A DNA stretch of 64,000 nucleotides from Neocallimastix lanati (nom. inval.) (taxonomy: Eukaryota > Neocallimastigomycota > Neocallimastigomycetes > Neocallimastigales > Neocallimastigaceae), in assembly GCA_016946835.1 (NCBI GenBank), contig JACVTC010000033.1, positions 1,346,501 through 1,410,500 on the forward strand, given 5' to 3'. How positions within the stretch are numbered: position 1 is the first letter of the stretch; every line of letters starts with the position of its first letter. The notes under the pieces were generated by a model. That model made no database searches. It was given only the letters and a program-made list of their open reading frames with translations, and was not told where the DNA came from. Made by a program: the position numbers and the translations under genes. Positions 32,263-45,742 of the stretch are shown here, piece by piece.

Positions 32263-35200
32263 ATTTAATAATACTCTTTTGGTAAAGAGAAATAGTAAAA
32301 AAAAAAAAGATGAATACTAAAAGAAAGAAAAAAGAAAAAATTATTTTGAAAATAATTATTTTTTAGTTTTTTTTTTTTAAATTTTAATAATTAATTTACC
32401 AATGTATAAATTTAATACAAATATCAAATGGAATCATTATATACTATAGTGATTTCCTTCTTTTTTATAACTTTTTTTTTTCGAAAATTTAAAAAAATTT
32501 TCATATAATTCTAATTATATTTTTTTATTTTAATTTTTTTTTTTTGAGCTACTGTAAATTATTTTAATATTAAATATTTTTTATTAAATATATATTTTTT
32601 TGTAATAATAGTAATAATTAAATTAATATATTCTATCAAAATTTTAATTTAATAAAATTTTAGAAATAATAATATATATAAAGTATTTTTTTATTTTTAT
32701 AATATATAATTTTTTTTTTAAATACTTATCGTGTGTTAAATAATAATTTTTTCTTCTTTTTTTCATTTCTTTCTTCATTTTTTGTTTAATAGTTTTTTTA
32801 TTTCTAAATGGGTTTTTTTTTTTTTTTTCATGTTTTTCGTACTATTAATATTTTGTTAGTGCATGTTTAATGAGATAATAAAATGTTGAATAAATTTATA
32901 ACATTATCATTACTTTACCGTTTAAAAACCATTTTTTTTTTAAGGATAAGATCAACAATTAATAAATGAAAAATAAGAACTTTTTTTTTTCCTTCATGTT
33001 TCTATTAATAGTTAATGATATTTAATGTAATACGTAAAAAATATTTCAATCCATTTTAAATAAAGCACTGGAAGGGGTATTCTTCTCCTAGTCTACAAAA
33101 AAAAAAAAAAAAAAATTAATAATATTTAATAATGGTATTACCCATAAAAATAAAAAAAAATAAAAAAAAAAAAAGGAAAATTTAATCAATTATATTTAAT
33201 AAATAAATTATAAATAATAATAAACAAATAAATAATAATAAATAAATAAATAATAATAAATAAATAATAATAAACAAATAAATTATAATAAATAAATAAA
33301 TAAATAAATAAATAGTAATAATGATAAAAGTAAAGTATAAATAAATACCTAAATTAAATATATATATTAAATAATATAACCCTATATACTATAATTACCA
33401 AGACGACTTATGCTACCTATGTCGGATAAAGGAAAGGTTGAATAGACTAAACTAACTTTTTTTTTTTTTTTTTTAAATATATTTTAAAAAATATATATAT
33501 TTATATATAGCATTAATCAATTCATTCTTTCAAGATAATTAGTACTTATTATTATTATTTTATATAAATATTTATATATTAAAATTTATATTATATATAT
33601 AATTTTTTTTTTTTTGAAAAAAAAAAAAAAAAAAAATAAAGGAAAATTTAAATATTTATATATAGGAATTACTATTTAAAAAGAAAATATCTTTTATTTT
33701 ATTTTTTTTTAATTTAAAAAAAATTAATATTTAATATTTAATTATTTAATATTTATTAATATATATATTTTTATTTTTATTTTTATTTTTTTTTGAAATT
33801 AACGTTCATATTGCTTTTAATTTATTAAATAGAATAAAAAATATATATAATTATATATTCAACTCTTTTTTTTTTTTTTTATTATAATTAATTTAAATAT
33901 ATTTTTAATAATTTATATTAAGCCTTTTTTTTTTCTTTTTTTCTTTTTTTAGAATGATAACGGCCTTTTTTTTTTTTTGTTGTGGTTGTGGTTGTTGTAT
34001 AATAATAATAATAAAGGCAATTTTTATTTCTTTTATTAATTATTATTATTATTTTTTCTTTTTTTCTTTTTCTTTTTTTTTTTTTTTTACCGTTAATAAA
34101 TAAAGATTAAAATTAATTTAATTATAATTTTTTAATATTACTTTTTTTCTTTTTTTTCCTTTTTTCATTTCTTCATTTTTTTTAAGTATTAATTTAAATA
34201 AAAATTTGATTTTTTCATTTCTTCATTTTTTTTAAGTATCAATTTAAATAAAAAATTTGATTTTAATATTAAATATAAATATTAAGTTCATATTTTATAG
34301 TAATTTTATAATTATATTTTTATTATATTTTGTAATCTTAATATTTCTTTAATAATAATCTAACAATAAATATTAAAATATTAAATATATAAAAATGAAT
34401 ATATATATATAATTTTTTTTCTTCTTTTCATTTATTTCTTCTTCTTTTTATTATTATTATTATTATTTTTTATTATTATTTTCTATTTTTATTTTTATAT
34501 ATTAAAATTAGAGAATATTAATTTTAATTTAATTTTAGTCATCCGTTAATTAATTAGATACTGAAAATCATAAAATTATTATTTTTAATTTATTATTTAT
34601 TAGTATTTTTATATTTATTATTATTATTATTTATTATTTTTATTTTTTTTTACAGGAAATAAAAAGGAAAAAATAATAATTTATTATTTATTAAATAGAA
34701 AAAAAAAAATTATAAAATTACTTTACGACGACGGCTGATCTATATTATTAATAAAAATAAAAATAAAAATGAAAAAAATTTTTTTTAAAAAAAAAAGTAT
34801 CTATAAACGATTAATACGTTTAATATATTTATACTATTGATTATTGATTGTTATTGATGAAAGTAATCATTAGTAATAATGCTTTATTATTTAATACAAT
34901 TTATATTTAATAAAAGAGATTCAACACTGCTTTTTTATTTATTTATTTATTTATTTATGTATCATTAATATGAATATGACTTTATTAATGTAACAATTAT
35001 TCAACATCATAAGAAATATTATGTAAGGATTTGTTAATAGATATATTCATATATAAATGATAATATCAGTATATATAAAAAATTTTAATAAATTTTAACA
35101 AAATAAATTTTAACAATAAATATTAACAAAAAAAAAAAAAAAAAAAACAAAATTTAAAAGTATGAAATTGACAAATTATTAATATATATATATATAATAT

Positions 35201-36389
35201 CAATTATTTTTATTCTTATTCTTATTTTTATTTTTATTATTTTTGACCGTTTATATGAGTATTAAAATAATTTTTTTTTTGTTTATTATATAATATTATT
35301 ATATATTTTAATTATTTATAATAATATATCAATATTTACAATATAAAATCAAATAAAATCAAATCAAATAAAATAAAAAAAGTAAAAAAAAAAAAAGAAA
35401 TATTAAATATATATAAATTAATATATATTAGTTTAACACGTCATGACTTTGAGAATATTTTTTTTGTTTTTTATTCATTTTCACAAATTTAATTAAGAAA
35501 ATAATTTAATAGTTTAAAATAAATTTATAAATCTAAAATAAAAAGATTTAATAAATATGATTTATTTAAACTAGTAAATAATAAATAAATAATAAATTAT
35601 AAAAGATTTGTATTTATTAATAAATAATAAATAATAAATAATAAGTATTTATTATAAAATAAATAATAATAATTAATAAAAGATTTTTATTTATTAATAG
35701 ATAATAAATAATAAATAATAAAAAATTTTGTATTTATTAATAAATGATAATAAATAATAAAACGGCAGAACTATAAAATAAATAAATAAAAAAAAATTTA
35801 TTGTGTGACATTAAATTATTTATTGAATTATTATTAATTTATTCATTCATTTATAGCTAATTATATATTTAGTTTATTATTCAATGTATTATTTATTTTA
35901 TTATTTATTTATTTATTTATTTTTTATATAATTTTCTATTATTTTCTTTAATTCATCTATTTAATTTAATTTTAATTTTATTAATCATAGCAATTAATTA
36001 ACTAATTAATTTAAATTGTCATCATCATCATCATTAATTATTATTATTATTTTTTTGACAAATATAAAAATCAAAAATAAAATCAAAATTAAAATCAAAA
36101 TCAAAGTTAAAATTAAAAATGATAATAAAAATGAAAATCATATTAAAATATAAAAATAAAAATCAAAAATAAAATTTAAATAATAAATAAAATTTTGAAT
36201 AACATCAAAATGAAAATGAAAATAAAATAAAATAAAATGACTTTTTTAATTTATAGAAAAAAGATGAGTCAAATTTAGATTTTTTTTTATAAAATATTAA
36301 TTTTGTTAAATAAAAAATTTTTTAATTTTAAATTTTTAATTTTTTTTATATTTTAATTTTAGTTTTATTATTTTATTCTTTATTTTCAA

Positions 36390-36546
36390 TTTTATTTTAT
36401 TTTATTTTATTTTATTTTATATTATTTTATTTTATTTTATTTTATTTTATTTTATTTTATTTTATTTTATTTTATTTTATTTTATTTTATTTTATTTTAT
36501 TTTATTTTATTTTATTTTATTTTATTTTATTTTATTTTATTTTATT
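36390..36546. repeat. TTTTA pentanucleotide microsatellite
   Basis: About 30 uninterrupted copies, with a shorter array of the same unit at about 36586-36620. Confidence 0.95.
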
Positions 36547-36645
36547 TTTATTAATACTTTACTCTTTTATATTACTTCACTATTTATTTTATTTTATTTT
36601 ATTTTATTTTATTTTATTTTCAATTTTATTATTTTATTCTTTATT

Positions 36646-36780
36646 TTTATTTCTATAAATGGATAAAATAGATCTTAAACGGTTTTCTTCTTCTGTATTT
36701 TAAAAATAAACATTTTTATTTCTATAAATGGATAAAATAGTTTTTAAACGGTTTTCTTCTTCTCTATTATAAAAATAAAT
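36646..36780. repeat. Two-copy tandem repeat, 69-bp unit
   Basis: TTCTATAAATGGATAAAATA followed by AAACGGTTTTCTTCTTCT occurs at 36651 and again 69 bp later. Non-coding. Confidence 0.85.
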
Positions 36781-38448
36781 GTTAAATAGATACATTAAAA
36801 ATTCATTTTTATTATTTATTATTTATTATTGATAATATTATTATTAGTATAATATTATTACTTTTTTTTTATTTATTTATTTTTTACATTTTATTATTTC
36901 TAATTATTATTATTATTATTATTGTATCATTTTATTTTATTTTTTATTTTTTTTTTTATTTTTTTATTAAATTTCATATTTTAATTTTTTAATTTAATAT
37001 TAATATTCCATGATAAAATTTATTATAATTAGTCATATCAGTCACCATTTTTGTTTTTATGAAAAATGAATGAATAGGAAAAAAGTAAACCAAATTACAT
37101 TGTTTTATTGAAATTTATAATTTTTATATTTATTTTTTTTTTTTTTTTATATTTCTATATTACAATATTTCAATATTCTATATTTCAATATTCTACATTT
37201 CAATATTCTATATTTCTATATTTTATATTTAACATTATATATTTGATATTATATTTTTTATTTTTTTTTATATTTGACATTATATATTTAATATTATATA
37301 TTTTATTGTTTTTATATTCAATATTTTATATTTTATATTATAAAAAAATATGTATTTTTTATGAAAAGATATATGTATGTGTATTTTATTATTATTATTA
37401 TTTTTTTTCACCTTCTAATTTATATCAAAATTTTTGTTTTTTTATTATTATTATTATTATTTTATTTTATTTTATTTTATTTTTTTTTTTTATTTTATTT
37501 TATTTTATTTTTTTGAATTAATTCTCATTCTTTAATATTCCATTTTAATTAATTCTGTATCCATTTTTATCATTTTTTAATGTTCCATATGCTTATATTT
37601 ATTATTTTTTTATATTTATTTTTGTATCATTTTATTTTTAATATTTTTAATATTTTTAATTTATTTTTTTTTTTTTAATAAAAAATTAAAATAATATAAA
37701 AAAAAATTAAAAAGTAATCTAAAAAAAAATTAAAATAATTAAATTAATATAAAAAAAATAATTAAAATTAATATTAACAATTAATATTATCATTTTTTAA
37801 TATGTGTGTAATAATTTGTTGATCTCTTTCATTTCAATAATAAAATTAATAATAAAATTAATAATAAAATATTATTAAAATAAATGAATTAATGAATAAA
37901 TGAATGAATGAATAAATAAAATAAATATTTTTTTAATAAATGCAAAAAATGATATAAAAGATTCACAAAATTCATCTAAATTTTTTTTTTTTTTTATTTT
38001 TTATTATTCATCTTTTTAATACTATAATAATTATTTAATATATTATAATTTTTTTATATTTATTTTTTGTAAATAATTGAATTTTATATATAAATATAAA
38101 ATTATAAGTTAAAAAATAATATTACTGTATTATATATATAAACATATTTTTTTTTTTTAATTTTACTTTAAATTTATAATTTATATAAAAAATTATTTAT
38201 ATTTCAATCTAATTGTAAATATATTTTAAATTTAATAAATAGAAAAAAAAAATTTTTTAATTAAATTCTATTTATTTATAGAAATCACTTTATACATACT
38301 ATCATTGTAATTTTTAAAAATAGATAATAAACTATATAAATACACATAATATAGATACTCAAAACTTATACAAATATATACATAAAGAAAACAAATAAAC
38401 AAAAAAAAAAAAAAAAAAAGCAAAATAAAAATTTAAAAAAAATCTAAA

Positions 38449-39558
38449 ATGAAATTCTTATCTGCTACTGGTATCATCTCTCTTCTACTCCTTCTTAGCA
38501 CTGAATCTGAAGCTCGTCCATGTTTCCCAGGTGAATTTGGTGGCGGTGGCTTCCCAGGTTTCCCAGGCGGTGGTGGTATGGGTTCTGGCGGTTGGCCAGG
38601 TATTCCAAATATTCCAGGAATTCCAAGTGGTGGTGGTAAAGGTAGTGGCGGTTGGCCAGGTATTCCAAGTATTCCAGGAATTCCAAGTGGTGGTAAGGAT
38701 AAAGGTAGTGGCGGTTGGCCAGGTATTCCAGGTATTCCAAGTATTCCAGGTCTTCCTGGTGGTGGTAAAGATAAAGGTAGTGGCGGTTGGCCAGGTATTC
38801 CAGGTATTCCAAGTATTCCAGGTCTTCCTGGTGGTGGTAAAGATAAAGGCAGTGGCAACAATAAGGATAATAAAAATAATGGTAATGGTAAGGGTGAAGA
38901 AGAAGAATGTGGTCCAACCTCACCAAATGGTCCATGTCAACCCCCAGATACTCCTTCAACTCCTCCATCTCCACCATCTCCACCATCTCCACCATCACCT
39001 CCATCTCCACCAAGTGGTGGTAATGGTAATGGTGAAGAAGAAGAATGTGGTCCAACTTCACCAAATGGTCCATGTCAACCACCAGATACTCCTTCAACTC
39101 CTCCATCTCCTCCATCTCCACCATCACCTCCATCTCCACCTTCTCCACCAAGTGGTAATGGTGGTAGTGGTAATGACAATGGTGAAGATGAAGAATGTGG
39201 TCCAACCTCACCTAATGGTCCATGTAATCCACCACCATCAGGTCCACCAAGTGGTGATGGCGGTAGTGGTAATGATAATGGAGGAGATGAAGAATGTGGT
39301 CCAACCTCACCAAATGGTCCATGTCAACCACCAGCTTCAGAACCACCATGTGATCCAACAAGTGATCCAAGCTGTCGTCCAGGTAACGATCCACCATCTT
39401 CATGTGATCCAAGTTCTGATCCAAATTGTGGAGGAGGTGATCCTTATGATGATCCAGCCGATCCTTATGGAGATCCAGGTGAGAATTCAGTGGAAGATGT
39501 TGCTGATGTTGAAGCTGCCGATCAAGATGATATTTACAACTCTTCTGATGTTGAATAA
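38449..39558 (+). CDS. Secreted Gly/Pro-rich repeat protein, paralog 2
   Basis: 369 residues. The signal peptide (about 1-22, MKFLSATGIISLLLLL type) ends before [11 protein letters not shown]. Four repeats of the type GKGSGGWPGIPSIPGIPSGG, the later two longer (GGKDKGSGGWPGIPGIPSIP), fill residues 40-140. Then come four [10 protein letters not shown] boxes after Glu-rich patches, separated by (SPP)n and GGNGNG linkers. The end has CDPTSDPSC and CDPSSDPNC pairs and an acidic tail. It is intermediate between gene 1 and genes 3-6. The Trp in each GGWPG unit and regular Gly/Pro spacing suggest a structural extracellular protein. The start follows an A run and is in frame with the only signal peptide. 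Confidence 0.9.
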   Translation: MKFLSATGIISLLLLLSTESEARPCFPGEFGGGGFPGFPGGGGMGSGGWPGIPNIPGIPSGGGKGSGGWPGIPSIPGIPSGGKDKGSGGWPGIPGIPSIPGLPGGGKDKGSGGWPGIPGIPSIPGLPGGGKDKGSGNNKDNKNNGNGKGEEEECGPTSPNGPCQPPDTPSTPPSPPSPPSPPSPPSPPSGGNGNGEEEECGPTSPNGPCQPPDTPSTPPSPPSPPSPPSPPSPPSGNGGSGNDNGEDEECGPTSPNGPCNPPPSGPPSGDGGSGNDNGGDEECGPTSPNGPCQPPASEPPCDPTSDPSCRPGNDPPSSCDPSSDPNCGGGDPYDDPADPYGDPGENSVEDVADVEAADQDDIYNSSDVE

Positions 39559-40462
39559 ACAAAATATTAAAAAAAAAAAAAACATCCTATTTTTTTTTTA
39601 TATTGTAGTTTAAAGAAAAACAAATTATTTTTAAAATAATAATAATAATAAAAAAAAAATTTATTAATGTAGAAAAAAAAAATTTTTTTTTCTTAATTAG
39701 AAATTATTTTATTTTATTTTTTTATGTAATTTATAATTTATTTAATTTTTTTTTTTAATTTTTTATTTGAAAAGCATATTAATTTTGTATATATTTTTTT
39801 AGATAATATATATACATTTTATTTTTTATTATTTTATTACAATTTTAATAAAAGAACCAAAATCAAAACAAATAAAAAATTAATCTTTTTCTTTTTTTGT
39901 ATGTGTGTGTGTATGTTTTTTTTATTTTATATTATTATAAATAAAACTTAACAATATGTATATATATATATTTTTTTTAAAAAATCAACACCAAAACATA
40001 AGAAAATGAATTTTTTTTTATATTTTAACTTTATTTTTTTTTTTTTATTTTAATTTTATTTTACTCAATCTCTAAATATTATCTTTTCCGTGAATTTCGA
40101 ATGAAATATTTTAAAGATATTGAAATTATTTTTTCCAAATATTGTCCAATATCAAAATAGTGATGAAAACACTGTTTGTCACAGATATGAATAATGTAGA
40201 ATTAAGTTCTGATTCTGTTGATAGTAACAAAGTGTATAATATTAATAATAATAACAATAGAAATAATATTGTTAATAATAGTGATAGTTCACTATTATTA
40301 TAGCCAGAGTTTTTAACAAACGTAATACCTTTAATTTGTCGATCTTTTAGATTGCTTATGAAATGATATTCCGTTGAATTTACCGTTGCCAAGAGCGTCG
40401 ACGTCGAAATGATAAGGCATGGATTTTATTATTATTATAAATTAAATAAAGTTTTCTCTAAG

Positions 40463-40500
<38 letters not shown>

Positions 40501-43340
40501 ATAGTGATAGTGAAAATAGTAATATTAATATAAGAGATAGTGGAAATAATAATATCGTTACTGACTCATGTAGTGAATAGGTCAATTGGTGAAAATCGTG
40601 TTAATCGTGTTAAATATAAGTAATTTTCTGAATAATGAGTGTGTAAATATATATGTGACATGATACCGATGATATAACTTCCTTCTTGGTGGAAGAGATG
40701 CAGCAGACATTTTTGATTTAAATTATAAAAAGGAATAAAGGGGGGGGGATGTTTGTATAAGAACCATTTCATTTCTGGTGATTATTCAAAAACGCCATTG
40801 TTGGTGCGATCTGCACCTAGCTCTCTTCTCCAGAAATTATGGCTAGGGCTAGTACCTAGTTCTCGACATGAATTGCTATTCCGACGGGTAGAAGCGCCAA
40901 CTACCAACTAACCAGGAGCATCACTACAAAATCCTATAATAAAAAACCGACAATCATAAAATAATAATAAAAATGAAGGTAACAATAACAGTGATAATAT
41001 GACCAGTAAAAGAAAACTGATAATTATAAAATAATAAAAATAATGAGTTAACAACAACAATGATAATAATATCAATAAAAAAAAAAAAACCAATATCAAT
41101 AAAGTTATGTCCCATATTTTCCAAAATTTTATAAAAAGATAATTCCAATTTTTATTCATTGAAACATTCATATACATAGTGTTTAAAAAATAAAATAAAA
41201 GAAGTACAAAAATTAAATTAATAAAATTTATATATAAAGGATATAAATAAAATACAACTTTAAATTTATAACTGTGATTATTTTATTTCTTTTAGTATTT
41301 TTAATTTTATAATTTCATTAAAATATTATTTAATTTAATTCAAATTTTTAATTAATAGTTGTTTTATTTTTGTTTCATGGTGGTTTAAACTCATTTATAA
41401 TTTCATTATTATTATATTTATTATATAATATGAAAGAAATAAGACAACGGCTCTTTATAATTTTTTTATTTTTTATTTTTTATTTCATAATAAAAATATC
41501 TATTTTATTATTTAATAATGAAAAGTACTCAATTCAATTTTTTAAAAATAATAAATAATAATTACTTTAATAGTTAATAATTAATAACTAAATAAATAAA
41601 AAATATATAAAAAAAAAATAAATTAATTAAAAAAAAAGAGATCTAGTCAAATATTTAATGAAACAAAAAAAAAAAAAACAATTAATAAAAAGTAATTTAA
41701 AAAAAAAAAATTTTTTTAATATATATAAATATATATATAATATGTAACATTAAATACAGAATATAAAATATAATAAAATGAAATAAAATATAATAAAATA
41801 AAATAAAATAAAATAAACCATAATAAAATATAATAAAAAATATTGTATAATTATATAATATATTAAAGTATAGATAATATAATAGAGAGAGACTTTTAAA
41901 ATATAAAATGAATAAATTTTTATTTATAAAGTTAAATTAATTTTTTTATTTCATTTTTTTTTTTTTTTTTTTTTTTTTTGGTTTTTATGAACGGCCTCTT
42001 TCGTAATTATTTTTTAATGAAATATTAAAAATAAATCATATCTAAATAGATATATAAAATAAAATAAAATAAAATAAATATAGAAATGTAAAATAGTATA
42101 TAGAAATACGTTATAATATAAAAATTTAAGAAAAAAAAAAAAAGATTTCATATACAGGATTTGAATGATTTTCATATTATTACTAATTATCATGTAAGGG
42201 AGTGATGGTGGTGGTATAGAATATGGTTAAGTTTTTTAACTATAAAACTAATGATTAAATTAAAAAATAAAATATTATGGTCATTAACAATCCTTTGAAT
42301 AATTTAATATTATTAATTTGTCTAATTAATATAAACATAAATATAAAAAAAAAAAATAAAAGTAAATTGGATATTTTGATAATAAAATTCTATTAATTCG
42401 ATTAAATATAGAAAAAAAAATTATAAAAAAAAAATAATAAATAAATAAATAAATAAGTAAATAAACAAATAAACAAATAAATAAATAAATAAATAAATAA
42501 ATAAGAAAATAAATATATATATATATAAATAGATAAATAAATAAATAAATAATATATATTATAGAATTTAATTAATTAAAAATATACATAATATTTTTTC
42601 ATATAAAACAGAAAAAACGGCAATTTTTTTTTTATATTATTTTATATATCCAAAGAATTAAAAATAAAAAAAAAAAAAAATTTCACCAATAGTTCAAAGT
42701 GAAATTAATTAATTTATTATATTAAAATCATTTTATTATATTTGGATGTCAATATTATTATTTAGTATTATTATTATTATTATTTAAAGAAATAAAAAAA
42801 ATAATAAGCCATAATTAATTATACATAAAATAAAACAAGTAATTAATAAAATAAGTAAATAATTAAATAATAAAATAAGTAAATAATAATAAAATAAGTA
42901 TATAATAAAATAAGTAAATAATTATAAAATAAAATAATAAAATTAGTAAATAATAAATAAAATGATATTAATATTATAAATAAACTATTTATGTATAAAA
43001 AATATCGATAAAATGAATTTGTATTGTTGAATATGTCAAATAATAAATTATTAAATAATCCTATTATTTTATAAATTTATTTATTTATATTTTTTATATT
43101 AAAAAAAAAAGATTTACATTTTTTCTATATTTATTTAATTATTTTATCATAAATAATATAAAAAATTTTTTTTTCATCAACATAATAAAATAAATATAAA
43201 TATATATATAAAAATTAATTTCTTTTTTAATAATTGATATTAAAAGAAAATTAAATATAATAAATTATTTAATTAATTCAATTTGATCCTGGAATATAGA
43301 AAAATAAAAAATAAAATAAATATAACAAAATAATTATACA

Positions 43341-43371
<31 letters not shown>

Positions 43372-43576
43372 ATAAGAAAAAAAAAAAGGATAGTCAGTTA
43401 TATAAAATTTATAATATATATATATAAATGAAAAAAGGTATATAAAAAGATTGTAAAAATCTCAAAAAATTTTTATTTTATATAATTATAATCAACTAAT
43501 ATCAAATAAAAGAAAAGAACATTTTTTAAAAATAAATAATTTTTATAATTATTTTTTAATTTTTATATAGGAAAAA
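39559..43576. other. Intergenic DNA between paralogs 2 and 3
   Basis: AT-rich. It includes the LINE-like fragment at 40050-40930 (listed) and AAAT/TAAAA microsatellites. From about 43130 onward the sequence resembles the upstream DNA of genes 4 and 6, so this is where the duplicated 5' flank begins. Confidence 0.6.
40050..40930. mobile_element. LINE-like fragment, heavily decayed
   Basis: The stretch 40085-40130 (TTTTCCGTGAATTTCGAATG) matches 50563-50600 in the broken LINE. The stretch 40798-40920 (TTGGTGCGATCTGCACC, GGCTAGTACCTAGTTCTCGAC, TTGCTATTCCGA) matches 50646-50745. The order is the same, so both are pieces of one family. The part between has gained AAT runs and a 32-base poly-A tract. 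No frame of useful length remains. Confidence 0.65.
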
Positions 43577-43650
43577 TTATAAGAAGAAAAAATTTTACCG
43601 TATTATATATTTATTCAATTTTCATAAATATATAACTTTTTTTTTTCTTA
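43577..43650 (+). promoter_or_regulatory. Shared upstream box of paralog 3
   Basis: ATTATAAGAAGAAAAAATTT, then ACCGTATTATATATTTATT starting at 43597, then CATAAATATATAAC and a T run. The ACCG lies 260 bp before the ATG. The same block lies 265, 268 and 274 bp before the starts of genes 4, 5 and 6. Much of the flank is duplicated, but this block is among its best-preserved parts, so a promoter or regulator site is likely. Confidence 0.6.
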
Positions 43651-43856
43651 TATTTTTTTCTTTTTGTATATAATATAATTCTATAAAATTTCATAATATT
43701 TAAATTTTAATCATTTATTTTTTTTTGTTTGTAAATAATATATTCAAATATATATAATTAAAAAAAATTTTTTTTTTTTTTAATCAAAAACACCTCGAAA
43801 GTTTAAAAATCTTAATATAATAAAAAGTTTACTATTCATATATTTTTATATTAAAA

Positions 43857-45092
43857 ATGAAGTTTTTAACTGTTACTGGTATCTTATCTGTTCTTCTCGT
43901 AGCTGTTAACGGTCGTCCTTGCTTCCCTGGTGAATTCGGTGGTGGTATGCCAGGAGGTGGTTTCCCAGGTGGCGGTTTCCCAGGTGGTGGCTTCCCAGGC
44001 GGTGGTATGGGTTCAGGTGGTTGGCCAGGTGCTCCAGGTGGCGGTATGCCAGCTCCACCAAGTGGTGGTATGGGTTCTGGCGGTTGGCCAGGTGCTCCAG
44101 GTAGTGGTATACCAGGTATTCCAGAAATTCCAGGTATTCCAGGTATGCCAGGTGGTGGTGATAAAGGAAGTGGTGGCTTCCCAGGTATTCCAGGTATTCC
44201 AAGCATTCCAGGTATGCCAGGTGGTGGTGACAAGGGTAATGGTGGCTTCCCAGGTATTCCTGAAATTCCAGGTATTCCAAATATTCCAAGCATTCCAGAA
44301 ATTCCAAGCATTCCAGAAATTCCAAGCATTCCAGAAATTCCAGGTATTCCAGATATTCCAGGCATTCCATCTACTCCTCCATCTCCACCAAGTGGTGATA
44401 ATGGTAATGGTCATGATGAAGAATGTGGTCCAACTTCACCAAATGGTCCTTGCCAACCTCCAGATACTCCACCATCTCCACCTTCTCCACCAGAAACTCC
44501 ATCACCACCATCACCACCATCACCTCCATCACCACCTTCTCCACCAAGTGGTGGTAACGGTAATGGTGAAGAAGAAGAATGTGGTCCAACTTCACCAAAT
44601 GGTCCATGTGAACCAGAATCACCACCATCACCACCTTCTCCACCAAGTGGTGGTAATGGTAATGGTGAAGAAGAAGAATGTGGTCCAACTTCACCAAATG
44701 GTCCATGTGAACCAGAATCACCACCATCACCACCATCACCACCTTCTCCACCAAGTGGTGGTAATGGTAATGGTGAAGAAGAAGAATGTGGTCCAACTTC
44801 ACCAAATGGTCCATGTAATCCAGAACCACCATGCAATCCAAAGGAAGATCCATCCTGTGCTCCAGTACCACCATCTTGTGATCCAAAGACTGATCCAGGT
44901 TGTGGTCCATCCAATGATCCACCATCTAATGATCCACCATCTTGTGATCCAAGTTCTGATCCAAACTGTGGAGGAAGTGATCCATACGATGATCCAGAAG
45001 ATCCACCACAATATTCAGATGATGAACAAGTTGAAAGTGGTGACAGCCCATACAATGAAGATGATGCTAATAATTTCTCAGATAATGAATAA
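43857..45092 (+). CDS. Secreted Gly/Pro-rich repeat protein, paralog 3
   Basis: 411 residues. Signal peptide 1-19 ([19 protein letters not shown]), then [11 protein letters not shown]. Residues 30-80 are GGGFPG and [12 protein letters not shown] repeats; 84-171 are IPGIP/IPEIP/IPSIP tripeptide repeats with [12 protein letters not shown] spacers. Four [10 protein letters not shown] boxes follow (the first at 190-199), joined by SPP linkers and [10 protein letters not shown] patches. The C-terminal part has [18 protein letters not shown] and CDPSSDPNC pairs and an acidic tail ending SDNE. It has the longest I-P-E/I-P-S run of the family. It is the left arm of a convergent cassette whose right arm has lost its gene. 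Likely a structural secreted protein; function unknown. Confidence 0.92.
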   Translation: MKFLTVTGILSVLLVAVNGRPCFPGEFGGGMPGGGFPGGGFPGGGFPGGGMGSGGWPGAPGGGMPAPPSGGMGSGGWPGAPGSGIPGIPEIPGIPGMPGGGDKGSGGFPGIPGIPSIPGMPGGGDKGNGGFPGIPEIPGIPNIPSIPEIPSIPEIPSIPEIPGIPDIPGIPSTPPSPPSGDNGNGHDEECGPTSPNGPCQPPDTPPSPPSPPETPSPPSPPSPPSPPSPPSGGNGNGEEEECGPTSPNGPCEPESPPSPPSPPSGGNGNGEEEECGPTSPNGPCEPESPPSPPSPPSPPSGGNGNGEEEECGPTSPNGPCNPEPPCNPKEDPSCAPVPPSCDPKTDPGCGPSNDPPSNDPPSCDPSSDPNCGGSDPYDDPEDPPQYSDDEQVESGDSPYNEDDANNFSDNE

Positions 45093-45640
45093 AATCTAAT
45101 AAATCTAATAAATATCATCTCATGAATGAAATTTTTTTTTTATAATAAATTTCTTTTATAAATTTAATATATAGAAAAAAAGAATCTATTTTTGAAATCA
45201 ATTAGAATCATTTTAAAGATATTCACATAGAAAAAAAAATTAGTGTAAAATATATTATTTATTTCTTCCCATGAATTTCCATTTTTTTATTAATTTTTAT
45301 TAAATTTTTTTGTAATATTTTAATTTAATAAGGTTATAACATAATTTAATATAATATAATTTTTTATTATCATAAAATTCATTTATCATTATTTAAATTC
45401 ATTTGTAATAATTTAATTTTTTTTATTCTTACAATTAAATAAAAAGTAATATAAAATTCTTTAATAAAATAAAATTTAAAAAATTACATAAATATATATA
45501 AAAAAAATTGGTTCCCTTTATTTATTTTTTCTATTTTGTGTATGAAAAGCATTTACAAATCTTATTTTTTTTTAAAAAAAAAACAAGGATAATTTTAATC
45601 GAAGTTATTTCCATTTTTTTTTCTATTTTTTATACTAAAT

Positions 45641-45699
<59 letters not shown>

Positions 45700-45740
45700 A
45701 AGAAAGAAAGAAAAATTTAGGTATTAATTTATATATAATA
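45093..45740. other. 3' flank of paralog 3
   Basis: AT-rich. The stretch 45490-45640 (TTTGTGTATGAAAAGCATTT and following) recurs, inverted, at 47870-48010 beside the orphan promoter. It ends in poly-A (45663-45696) and GAAA repeats. Confidence 0.65.
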
Positions 45741-45742
45741 AA

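Larger units (their letters stand above)
32263..38448. other. Intergenic DNA between paralogs 1 and 2
   Basis: AT-rich with many homopolymers. Two less AT-rich fragments stand out and are unexplained: 33060-33097 (contains CACTGGAAGGGG) and 33381-33455 (contains AAGACGACTTATGCTACC). Open stretches such as 37108-37521 code only for Phe/Tyr/Ile runs and are not believed. The last ~450 bases are the 5' region of gene 2 and contain TACTGTATTATATATAT near 38120, similar to the promoter box of genes 3-6. Confidence 0.6.

Noticed and set aside
33381-33455. Possible small RNA gene in a less AT-rich patch
   Set aside because: No cloverleaf, A or B box, or hairpin could be drawn; left as unexplained sequence.
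37108-37521. 137-codon frame rich in Phe, Tyr and Ile
   Set aside because: Low-complexity AT-rich DNA without signal, domain or conserved copy.
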